From Donghicola sp041224595 (GTDB lineage Bacteria; Pseudomonadota; Alphaproteobacteria; Rhodobacterales; Rhodobacteraceae): a DNA stretch of 64,000 nt. The notes beneath the pieces were generated by a model, which was given only the letters and a program-made list of their open reading frames with translations, searched no databases and had not been told where the DNA came from. How positions within the stretch are numbered: the stretch's first letter is position 1; every line of letters starts with the position of its first letter. The stretch is taken from NCBI RefSeq assembly GCF_041224595.1, contig NZ_JBGFGN010000129.1, forward strand, positions 124,001 through 188,000, read 5' to 3'. Of the stretch, positions 44,701-53,008 are shown piece by piece. The position numbers and the translations under genes were made by a program.

Positions 44701-45678
44701 ATGGGTAAAAGCTTGACCGAAGGGTCAAACAGGCGCACTTCGAACGTCATGCCCTATGAAACATATCAGCCTTTCAAGGCCATAACGCTCAAGCTCTGTT
44801 CTGTTGTCGTCTTCACCTCGATGGCGGCGATGATCAAGGCAACAGCAGATGTTGTTCCCACGGGCGAAGCGGTGTTTTTCCGCTCGGCTTTTGCGATGCC
44901 GGTTTTGTTGGGCTGGCTCTGGATACGCGGCGCATTGCGCACTGGGGTCAAGGTGCAGAGCCCGATTGGCCACGTCTTGCGCGGTTTGATCGGTGCGTCG
45001 GCCATGGGCATGAATTTTCTAGCGCTGGGATTGCTGCCTCTGCCAGAGGTGACGGCAATCGGATTCGCGGCCCCTCTGCTGACAGTGGTCTTTGCGGCGC
45101 TCTTGTTGAAAGAGCGGGTCGGCCCGTTCCGCTGGTCCATGGTTCTGTTGGGACTGGTCGGTGTGATGGTCGTGCTGTGGCCACGACTGACGATCAATAG
45201 CGCGGCAGATGGCGCGGCACTGGGGGCGATGCTTGTGCTGGGGTCAGCCTGCGCGCGGGCCTTGGCGCAGGTGCAGATCCGCCGACTTGTAGAAATTGAT
45301 AACACGAGCGCGATTGTCTTTTGGTTCACCGTGACCACGACTGTGCTGTCTTTGATGACGGCCCCGTTTGGGTGGACGATGCCTGACGCCTTTTCGTTGA
45401 TGCTGCTGATCGGAGCGGGCGTGTTCGGGGGGCTGGGGCAAATCCTGATGACATCGGCCTACCGATATGCCGGGGCGTCGTTGATCGCGCCCTTTGACTA
45501 CAGCGCAATGATCATGGCGCTGGGCATGGGGTATTTCTTGTTCGCGGAAATCCCGACAGGGCAAATGCTGTTAGGGGCGCTGGTGGTGATCGCTGCGGGC
45601 GGCATGATTATTTGGCGTGAACAGCGTCTGGGCTTGCGGCGCGGCAAGGCGCGTTCGGGAATGACGCCTCAGGGTTAA
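44701..45678 (+). CDS. DMT-family transporter (EamA type)
   Basis: A 325-residue inner-membrane protein with about ten hydrophobic segments in two EamA halves. GEAVFFRSAFAMPVLLGWLW and the second-repeat FDYSAMIMALGMGYFLF are typical. These proteins export metabolites or amino acids, with substrates rarely predictable. The start is uncertain: an ATG at 44749 (MPYETYQPFKA) is also possible and neither has a convincing ribosome binding site. Confidence 0.85.
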   Translation: MGKSLTEGSNRRTSNVMPYETYQPFKAITLKLCSVVVFTSMAAMIKATADVVPTGEAVFFRSAFAMPVLLGWLWIRGALRTGVKVQSPIGHVLRGLIGASAMGMNFLALGLLPLPEVTAIGFAAPLLTVVFAALLLKERVGPFRWSMVLLGLVGVMVVLWPRLTINSAADGAALGAMLVLGSACARALAQVQIRRLVEIDNTSAIVFWFTVTTTVLSLMTAPFGWTMPDAFSLMLLIGAGVFGGLGQILMTSAYRYAGASLIAPFDYSAMIMALGMGYFLFAEIPTGQMLLGALVVIAAGGMIIWREQRLGLRRGKARSGMTPQG

Positions 45679-46140
45679 TACTTTCGGCTATTTTTGACCA
45701 ATTGGTATTAACCAAGAGTTACACGAAACGCGAATCTCTAACCTTACGATTTTGCAAAGTTAGGTCTAATTTTGTTTGCACTCGCGCAAAATTAGCTTTG
45801 CTTTTTAAATAAACAAAGTTGATTTAATTTTCGAAACTTTCTGAGAGTTCCGTTCGTTTTTGGGGGGAAGTAAGGGAAAACAGACAGTTATAAGACACTA
45901 CTGGGTACCTTACTTTGGACGTATCCCACTCCGAGCGGGGAAATGTGGTTGACACGGTAGGGTATACCGGACGCGCCGAAGTGGGGGAAATACGTTCCTA
46001 GGGGCAACAATATGTGGCATAGTTGTCCTATCGGTTGAGAGTGAATGGTTCCTGTTTTCGAAACTCTTGCGAGTGCACATGCAAACTTCGGCAATCCCGC
46101 TTTGAAGGTGCGCGCCCGCTTAATGACAAGGAACAAACCC
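45679..46140. other. 462-base AT-rich structured intergenic region
   Basis: No coding gene is supported. The region holds a large imperfect dyad (45754-45801), a second dyad AAGTAAGG/CCTTACTT (45868-45875 and 45908-45915), a TTAA-N7-TTAC box (45708-45722) that is one mismatch from the CtrA consensus, and GGGGAAAT written twice (about 45937 and 45984). These fit a long regulated promoter and leader of the response regulator gene, or a small RNA gene. Nothing decisive was found. Confidence 0.5.
45754..45806 (+). terminator. AT-rich inverted repeat, possible terminator of the DMT gene
   Basis: GCAAAG plus CTAATTTTG on the left arm (six extra bases between them) pairs with CAAAATTAG-CTTTGC on the right arm, giving 15 bp around a twelve-base loop, then TTTTT. 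It sits 75 bases after the DMT stop, a plausible intrinsic terminator. The low GC of the stem is unlike other terminators in the window. Confidence 0.45.
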
Positions 46141-46761
46141 ATGCGTGTTCTTATTGCTGATGACCATGAACTGCTTCGCGATACTCTGGAATTGTATCTC
46201 AAGCAGGAAGGCAATATCGAAACTCGTACCGCCGAAGATCTGAGCGGCGCTGTCGAGCTGATCGAATCCGAAGGTAACTTCGATCTGATCCTTCTGGACT
46301 TCAACATGCCTGGAATGAACGGCCTGGAAGGTCTGAAGAAAGTCAAATCCATGCAGGGTGGCCAGCGCGTTGCTCTGATCTCGGGTGTTGCCAGCCGCGA
46401 CGTTGCCGAGCAGGCTCTGGCCGAGAATGCAGCAGGCTTCCTGCCCAAGACCCTGTCAGCCCGTAGCGTTGTGAATGCTGTCCGCTTTATGGCGATGGGC
46501 GAGCAGTATGCGCCGTTGGAATTCATGTCTCAGCAGGAAGAAGACGACAAGTCGCAGCATCCTCTGACATCGCAGCTGTCGCGCCGCGAGATGCAAGTTC
46601 TAGAAGGTCTGAGCGGTGGTCTGTCGAACAAAGAGATTGCGCGCAATCTAGATGTTCGCGAGCCCACAGTGAAACTGCATGTCAAAACGCTGTACCGCAA
46701 AATCGGTGTCCACAACCGTACGCAAGCGGCGCTGATCGCCAAAGAGTCCGGCCTGTTTTGA
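46141..46761 (+). CDS. Orphan NarL/LuxR-type response regulator
   Basis: A 206-residue two-domain regulator. The receiver has D7/D8 in IADDHE, the phospho-acceptor D53 in LLLDFNMPG and a conserved Lys in FLPKTL. The LuxR-type helix-turn-helix follows: LSRREMQVLEGLSGGLSNK and VREPTVKLHVKTLYRKI. The start MRVLIADDHE has an AAGGA ribosome binding site; an ATG six codons up is possible. No histidine kinase is adjacent. The unusually long upstream region suggests complex control. Confidence 0.92.
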   Translation: MRVLIADDHELLRDTLELYLKQEGNIETRTAEDLSGAVELIESEGNFDLILLDFNMPGMNGLEGLKKVKSMQGGQRVALISGVASRDVAEQALAENAAGFLPKTLSARSVVNAVRFMAMGEQYAPLEFMSQQEEDDKSQHPLTSQLSRREMQVLEGLSGGLSNKEIARNLDVREPTVKLHVKTLYRKIGVHNRTQAALIAKESGLF

Positions 46762-47043
46762 AAGAAAATTGGTCTTTTCAAATGGAACGCTTCGCACGTT
46801 CTCAGTGTGCCCTTTGGCACTGCAAAGACCATCGAGATGCGCCGGGCATTCTAGGGCATTGAGCCCCTGATCTTCCGGCGCACCCCTAGCAACGACGCTA
46901 CGGGAAAAATGCCTATAGAACGGCGCACTGGCAAGAAAGCCGGTCCGCGCAGGCCAAGCAGGAATTTGCTGTCATGCGAGAAGCGCTGGTGCAAAGAGCT
47001 TTTCATTGGCCTAACATCTCCCCAAGCACTAGGTGTAGGGGCA

Positions 47044-48822
47044 ATGCATATTTTATTTCGTTCAGGACTTTGGGGCGCAGCGTGTCTGAGCCTGTTGTCG
47101 ACTGCGGCATCGCCCGCCATTGAAATTGATCTCTCCGTCTCGGGCGGGGATGATGCCCTAGAAGAGCGTCTTAAGACGGCCTCGCGGCTTTATGCTGCCG
47201 ATGAAACCGAAGATGTGACGGCTCAGGATTACGCCGCCGCGGCTCTGGCGGAGTACAACACTGTGGTCGGTGTGCTGTACGAAGAGGGCTATTACGGACC
47301 CACAGTCAGCGTGACTCTGGATGGCACCGAGGCCAGCCAGTTGAACCCCTTTCGCTTGCCTGACCAGTTCCGGTCGGCGCGGATCACTGTCGAGACAGGG
47401 CCGAAATTTACATTTGGCGCGGCCAATGTTGGCCCGCTGCCCGAAGGCACCGATCCCGCGCCCGAGTTCGCGGTAGGTCAGGATGCTCGGTTGGATGTGA
47501 TCCGAAGCACAGGGCAGGACGCCGTGGACTCCTGGCGTGATCAGGGTCACGCCAAGGCGGACCTGACTGGGCAGAGCATTGTCGCGGATCATCCGGCGCA
47601 GACGCTGGATGTGTCGTTGGGGATTACACCTGGTCCGCAACTGAAGTTTGGCCGTCTGAGCGTCGAGAACAACCGCAACGTCCGCGAAGAGCGTATTCGC
47701 GCGATCGCCGGCCTGCCGCGCTACCAGGTATATGATCCAAAAGCGCTGGCCGATGCTGCGACGCGTCTGCGCAACACCGGCGCGTTCCGCTCTGTGGCGA
47801 TGCAAGAGGCTGAGACTGTTCGCGACGGCGAGTTCCTTGATTTCACGGTGAACGTGGTCGAGGCCAAGCCGCGCCGTTTCGGCTTCGGTGCCGAGTTGAT
47901 TTCAGACGAGGGCTTGACGCTCTCGACCTTCTGGATGCACCGCAACATTCTGGGTGGCGCCGAAAAGCTGCGATTTGATGCCGAGCTTGCGGGGATCGGT
48001 GGCACGACAGGCGGCGAAGACCTGAACCTGAGTGCCCGCTTCGAGCGGCCCGCGACTTTTGACCCGCGCAACACATTCTTTGTTCAGTCGACGCTCGAGC
48101 GGATGGATGAACCCGAATACCTGAGCGACCAATTCCGTACGGACATTGGTATCTTGCGGCAGGCCAGCGATAATCTGACGATCCAGTACGGAGTGGCCTT
48201 CCGCCGCGCCACGATCGAAGATTCAGACGGCGAGGTCAGCTATAGCCAAGTGCTGTTCCCCGTGTCCGCGACCTATGACAAGCGTGAAGGTGGCAGCAGC
48301 CCCACGAGCGGTTTCTACCTGAGCGGCGAGGTCATGCCGTTCTACGGATTGAATGACACGCCCGAGGGTATTCGCAGCACGCTGGATGCCAGAACCTATT
48401 TCAGCGCTGGTGAAAAGACCGTGTTTGCCCTGCGCGGGCAGCTTGGTGTGATCGAAGGCGCCAAGGTCGAAGAGGTTCCCGCAGACTTTCAGTTCTATTC
48501 GGGCGGCGGCGGTACCGTGCGCGGCCAGAATTACCAATCACTGGGATATGGCGACGGCGGCGGCGCGACGTTCCTTGGGGCGTCAGTCGAACTGCGCCAA
48601 GGTGTCACCGATGCGATCAGCGCAGTTGGGTTTGTGGACTATGGGTTTATCGGCGCAGAGGCCGGTTGGGACACCGAGGGCGCCGATCATGCGGGCGCGG
48701 GTTTGGGCGTGCGTTATGACACCCCCATCGGCCCCTTGCGTCTGGATGTGGCCACACCGGTCACTGGCGATGACGCCGGGCGCGAATTGGAAATCTACAT
48801 CGGGATCGGACAGGCGTTTTGA
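47044..48822 (+). CDS. tamA: Outer-membrane translocation and assembly protein TamA
   Basis: A 592-residue BamA-family protein. The signal peptide (GLWGAACLSLLSTAASPA) precedes POTRA-like repeats (to about residue 280) and a 16-strand barrel ending in the outer-membrane signal EIYIGIGQAF. The RGQNYQSLG segment is the family's strand-closing motif. The start MHILFRSG follows AGGGGC; the frame is open to 46909 but that extension lacks a signal sequence. Its stop overlaps tamB, forming the tamAB pair. Confidence 0.93.
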   Translation: MHILFRSGLWGAACLSLLSTAASPAIEIDLSVSGGDDALEERLKTASRLYAADETEDVTAQDYAAAALAEYNTVVGVLYEEGYYGPTVSVTLDGTEASQLNPFRLPDQFRSARITVETGPKFTFGAANVGPLPEGTDPAPEFAVGQDARLDVIRSTGQDAVDSWRDQGHAKADLTGQSIVADHPAQTLDVSLGITPGPQLKFGRLSVENNRNVREERIRAIAGLPRYQVYDPKALADAATRLRNTGAFRSVAMQEAETVRDGEFLDFTVNVVEAKPRRFGFGAELISDEGLTLSTFWMHRNILGGAEKLRFDAELAGIGGTTGGEDLNLSARFERPATFDPRNTFFVQSTLERMDEPEYLSDQFRTDIGILRQASDNLTIQYGVAFRRATIEDSDGEVSYSQVLFPVSATYDKREGGSSPTSGFYLSGEVMPFYGLNDTPEGIRSTLDARTYFSAGEKTVFALRGQLGVIEGAKVEEVPADFQFYSGGGGTVRGQNYQSLGYGDGGGATFLGASVELRQGVTDAISAVGFVDYGFIGAEAGWDTEGADHAGAGLGVRYDTPIGPLRLDVATPVTGDDAGRELEIYIGIGQAF

Positions 48823-51800
48823 GACGGATCTTAGCAGCGTTTCTGCTGTTGCTTTTGCCCTTGGGCGCGGCAGCACAAGAGGATGACGGCCAAGGATATC
48901 TGGAGCGGTTGTTGCAGGACAGCCTTTCTGGGGCCGGGCGGGATGTCCGGATCGAAGGATTTGCTGGTGCACTCAGTTCACGGGCAACCATTGACCGTTT
49001 GACCATCGCGGATGATCAGGGTGTCTGGCTGGATGCGCAGGGTCTGGCGCTGGACTGGAGCCGCGCCGCGTTGCTGCGGGGCCGGGTCGAGGTCAACGAG
49101 CTCTCTGCCGAGAGTATTTCGATGCCGCGCAAACCCATCGCCGAAGAAACGGTTGATGTCCCTGCACCCGAGGCGACAGCGTTTTCCCTGCCAGATCTGC
49201 CGGTTTCAGTGAATGTGGAAACGCTGAAAGTCGAGCGCGCCGAACTGGGTGCGGACGTGATCGGGCAGGACGCGGTTCTGACCTTGGATGGTTCGGCGCA
49301 ATTGGCCGATGGCGCGGGCACCGTTGCCCTTAACGCTGCGCGGATTGACGGCACAGAGGGCCGGTTCGAGGTCGACCTGAGCTATGATCCGGACGCCAAT
49401 ACGGCCAGCATTCTGGTCGCGGCGTCCGAAGATGCGGGCGGGATTGTCTCTGTCCTGTCGGGCATTCCGCAAAGTCCGAGCATCGATCTGCGGATCGAAG
49501 GCGACGGTCCGGCGGATGACCTGACTGTTGATATCGCCTTGCGGACAGACAGCGCGTTGCGCCTTGGGGGCCAAGTGACCTTGCGCGGTCAGGCGCTAGA
49601 CGTCGATTTGGGCGGCGACCTGCGGCCCTTGGTCGAGCCGCTCTATCATGATCTTCTGGGGGACGACGCGCGCGTTGTGGCCTCGGCGGCCAAGGCGGAT
49701 GACGGCACGCTGACATTGAGCAATCTGTCAATCAACGCACGGGCTGCGAACGTAGAGGGTGCGGCGGTGATTGCCCCTTCGGGCTTGCCGCAGAGCATCG
49801 AATTGCAGGGTACGTTGCAGGCCCCTGACGGCTCGCCATTGACACTGGCCGAAGATGTGACGGTCGAGAGTGTGACCCTAGATGTCGCCCACGATGCCGA
49901 TAGCAGTTCTGATTGGCAGGGAAATGTGGTGCTGAATGGGCTGACCCAAGCTGCTGTCACCCTACCGCAGGCCGAGTTGACCGGTCGTGGCCAGATCACC
50001 CCCGCGTCGGGTGAGACTCCGCAATCCGTGACGGCGCGGTTCGATTTCCGCACCCAAGGAATGCAAATGGCCGATGCTGCGCTTCAGGGATTGCTCGGTC
50101 CCGAGGTCACTGGCGGTGTTCGCCTGATCGCTGTGGACGGCCAGCCGCTGGACCTGCGTGATCTGGCGATCAACGCATTGGCATTTGCTGCGACAGGCAC
50201 TGCGACAATCGACGGTTTGGAAAGCGGATATGACACCAAGCTTGACGTGAAAGTGGTCGCTGATGATCTGGCCAAGGCGCGCGAATTGTCCGGTCTGGAT
50301 CTGGCTGGTGCGGCAGAATTTGCTCTGTCGGGGACTGTGGTGCCTTTGTCCGGTGCGTTTGATCTGACGGCCAGCGGCGACACCACTGCGCTCGAAATCG
50401 GACAGGAACAGGTGGACGGGTTGGTTGGCGGTGATGGGGCCGTGTCGGTCAAGGTGCGCCGCGATGAGACCGGTGTCACCATAGAAGAGCTTCTGGCGAA
50501 CACAGATGGCGCGCGGGTTCAAGCCAGCGGCACCATCGGTAGCGCTGAGACGGATTTTACCTTTAACAGCTTTGTCAAAGATTTCAGCCGCTTGGGCCAA
50601 GGCGGCGCAGGGCGTGCTGCACTGGATGGCCGCATCGTTCTAGCCGGAGCAACGCTCAAGCAACTGTCGGTTGATGGGATCTTGAGCGGCCCGCAAGGTC
50701 TGGTGATCCCGCTGGGGGATGATCAGTTGCAGATGTCGGCGGGCCGCATCGACATCAGCGCAGGCCAAGGGCGCTGGAGTCTCGATACTGACCTGACAGG
50801 GCTGCGGCACCCGCAGGGTGCCGTTTCCGAGGCGCTGATCAAAGGGTCGGGCAGTTACGCCCAAACCGAAGAGGGCGCGGTCGAGGCTGTGCGCGGCGCG
50901 ATCGAGGCTGCATTGTCCGGCGCGGAACCTGCTGACCCCAAGCTGGCCCAGGCACTCGGTCAGGACGTGTCCTTCCAAACCACCTTTGACTATAGCGAAG
51001 GCACTCCGCTGGTCTTTGATCCGCTGCGTTTGCAGGGCGCAGACTATGGCGCCGCTGGTGATGTTTCTGTCGATCTAGAGACACAAATCGCAACGGTCGA
51101 TCTGACTGCAAATGTCGGCAATGCCGCGCGCTTTTCCGCCTTGGCGGGGCGCAGTCTGCAAGGGGCAGCGCAGCTGGACATCGACGGTACGGTGTCCGCA
51201 GACACGGCGGATCTGACCATCAAAGGCTCGGGCAGCGGGCTTGATTTAGGCGATCCCCACATCAACGGGGTGCTTGGCGGCCGGTTTGATCTGGATACCC
51301 ATGTGTTGCGGGATGGGACTGCCCTGACCCTAGAGCGTCTGTCCCTGAACGGTGGCAACCTGAGCCTGAGCGCGTCGGGCAGCCTGACTGACCAAGGTAA
51401 ATCATTGACCGCCGAAGGGCGTGTGCCCGATGTCGGACGGCTTGTCCCTGATATCAGCGGGCCGGTGACGGTGTCCGCACAGGTTGGCGGTGATGCCGAA
51501 ACGACCACGGTGGATGCGACCCTGACTGGCCCTGCAGGCATGACTGCAGAGGTTGATGGGGCCATAGCCAGCAATGGCACGCTGAATTTGAGCGCAACGG
51601 GGGCCGTTCCTTTGGGACTTGCCAACCCGATGATTGCCCCGCGTCAGGTGTCTGGCGATGCTCGCTTTGATCTGGCACTTCGGTGGCCTGCGGGTCTGGA
51701 TGCCCTGAGCGGGACAGTGACTCTGGCGGATGGGCTCTTTTCAGAGCCGTCCTCTGGCATCACGTTGAACAATATTGGTGGAACAGCGCGCCTTGGAAAT

Positions 51801-52880
51801 AGTCAGGTGCGGCTGGACCTGCGCGCGAATGGCAGTCAGGGTGGTTTGATCGCGGTGACCGGCACCGCCGGCTTGACCGGTTCGTTCAACGTTGATGCTG
51901 ATGTGACCATCACCGATCTGACCCTAAGCGACCCCGGTCTGTACGAAGCCACCCTAGGGGGGGATCTGAACTTCCGCGGGCCGGTTCTGGATGGCGGTCG
52001 GCTCAAGGGCGATATCACTCTGAGCGAGGCGGAACTGCGCATACCTGAAACAGGCGCAGGTGCCGCAGGCAGCATTCCAGACATCGAGCATCTTGGAACA
52101 CCTGCGGACGTTCGCCGTACGCTGGATAAGGCGGGTCTGTCGACAACGGCAGAGCCGAGCGATCCGAACGCTGCCCCCGCGGTCGTTATTCCGATGGATG
52201 TGACGATTCGTGCGCCATCACGCATTTTCGTTCGTGGTCGCGGGCTGGATGCGGAACTTGGCGGTCAGATCCGTTTGCAGGGAACATCGGCCAATATTAT
52301 CCCGATCGGCCGGTTCGATCTGGTGCGTGGCCGTCTCCTGCTCTTGGGGCAACGCTTTGATTTTGATGAAGGATATATCAGCCTCGAAGGCGCGTTGGTC
52401 CCTGTGATCCGGCTGGTTGTCGAAACCCAGCAGGGCGAGGTTCTGACCTATATCATTGTCGATGGCGCGGCGTCGTCTCCAGAGGTGTCGTTTAGCTCCT
52501 CTCCGGAATTGCCCGAAGACGAGGTGCTGGCGCAGTTGCTGTTTGGTCGGGACATGAGCCGTCTTTCGGCATTCCAAGCGCTGCAACTGGCAAATGCGGT
52601 CGCTGTGCTGGCGGGGCGCGGTGGCGAAGGGATCGTTTCCAAATTGCGTCAGGGCTTTGATCTGGACGATCTGGATGTCACCACTGACGATGAGGGGAAT
52701 GCAGCCGTCCGGGCCGGAAAATACATCTCTGATAACGTGTATACGGACGTCACAGTTGGCGCCGCAGGCACGACTGAACTGAATCTGAATATTGATATCA
52801 GCCCGTCCGTGACCGCACGTGGCGGTGTCGATGCAGAGGGTCAGAGCAGCGTCGGTATTTTCTTTGAGAGGGACTACTAA
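48819..52880 (+). CDS. tamB: Translocation and assembly module inner-membrane protein TamB
   Basis: A 1353-residue AsmA-like protein that spans the periplasm and works with TamA in outer-membrane protein insertion or lipid transport. The TTG start overlaps the tamA stop. The N-terminal anchor is RRILAAFLLLLLPLGAAAQ. Most of the chain is repetitive beta structure rich in Asp/Gly/Ala/Leu. The C-terminal DUF490 domain includes GRFDLVRGRLLLLGQRFDF, FSSSPELPEDEVLAQLLFGR and the final FFERDY. Confidence 0.93.
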   Translation: MRRILAAFLLLLLPLGAAAQEDDGQGYLERLLQDSLSGAGRDVRIEGFAGALSSRATIDRLTIADDQGVWLDAQGLALDWSRAALLRGRVEVNELSAESISMPRKPIAEETVDVPAPEATAFSLPDLPVSVNVETLKVERAELGADVIGQDAVLTLDGSAQLADGAGTVALNAARIDGTEGRFEVDLSYDPDANTASILVAASEDAGGIVSVLSGIPQSPSIDLRIEGDGPADDLTVDIALRTDSALRLGGQVTLRGQALDVDLGGDLRPLVEPLYHDLLGDDARVVASAAKADDGTLTLSNLSINARAANVEGAAVIAPSGLPQSIELQGTLQAPDGSPLTLAEDVTVESVTLDVAHDADSSSDWQGNVVLNGLTQAAVTLPQAELTGRGQITPASGETPQSVTARFDFRTQGMQMADAALQGLLGPEVTGGVRLIAVDGQPLDLRDLAINALAFAATGTATIDGLESGYDTKLDVKVVADDLAKARELSGLDLAGAAEFALSGTVVPLSGAFDLTASGDTTALEIGQEQVDGLVGGDGAVSVKVRRDETGVTIEELLANTDGARVQASGTIGSAETDFTFNSFVKDFSRLGQGGAGRAALDGRIVLAGATLKQLSVDGILSGPQGLVIPLGDDQLQMSAGRIDISAGQGRWSLDTDLTGLRHPQGAVSEALIKGSGSYAQTEEGAVEAVRGAIEAALSGAEPADPKLAQALGQDVSFQTTFDYSEGTPLVFDPLRLQGADYGAAGDVSVDLETQIATVDLTANVGNAARFSALAGRSLQGAAQLDIDGTVSADTADLTIKGSGSGLDLGDPHINGVLGGRFDLDTHVLRDGTALTLERLSLNGGNLSLSASGSLTDQGKSLTAEGRVPDVGRLVPDISGPVTVSAQVGGDAETTTVDATLTGPAGMTAEVDGAIASNGTLNLSATGAVPLGLANPMIAPRQVSGDARFDLALRWPAGLDALSGTVTLADGLFSEPSSGITLNNIGGTARLGNSQVRLDLRANGSQGGLIAVTGTAGLTGSFNVDADVTITDLTLSDPGLYEATLGGDLNFRGPVLDGGRLKGDITLSEAELRIPETGAGAAGSIPDIEHLGTPADVRRTLDKAGLSTTAEPSDPNAAPAVVIPMDVTIRAPSRIFVRGRGLDAELGGQIRLQGTSANIIPIGRFDLVRGRLLLLGQRFDFDEGYISLEGALVPVIRLVVETQQGEVLTYIIVDGAASSPEVSFSSSPELPEDEVLAQLLFGRDMSRLSAFQALQLANAVAVLAGRGGEGIVSKLRQGFDLDDLDVTTDDEGNAAVRAGKYISDNVYTDVTVGAAGTTELNLNIDISPSVTARGGVDAEGQSSVGIFFERDY

Positions 52881-53008
52881 ACTTTTGATAGGGCAATACT
52901 ATCTGATTTGACGTGCATGTTATCACGCAATGAGCCGTTTAAATTGAGCGAAAGGCGCTACGCTGTTAACACTACATTAAATCTCAACTTCTTGAGGGTC
53001 CTGCCAAC

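Noticed and set aside
45888..46526. A 212-codon minus-strand frame opposite the response regulator
   Set aside because: It is Arg/Ser-rich low-complexity shadow sequence and covers the regulator's promoter region.
46839..46881. Nested dyads GCGCCGG/CCGGCGC and GGGC/GCCC between the response regulator and tamA
   Set aside because: The outer loop is long and no T tract follows, so neither a terminator nor a specific regulatory element can be claimed; recorded only as possible leader structure.
52887..52903. GATAG/CTATC hairpin after tamB
   Set aside because: Only five AT-rich base pairs and no clean T run, too weak to call a terminator.
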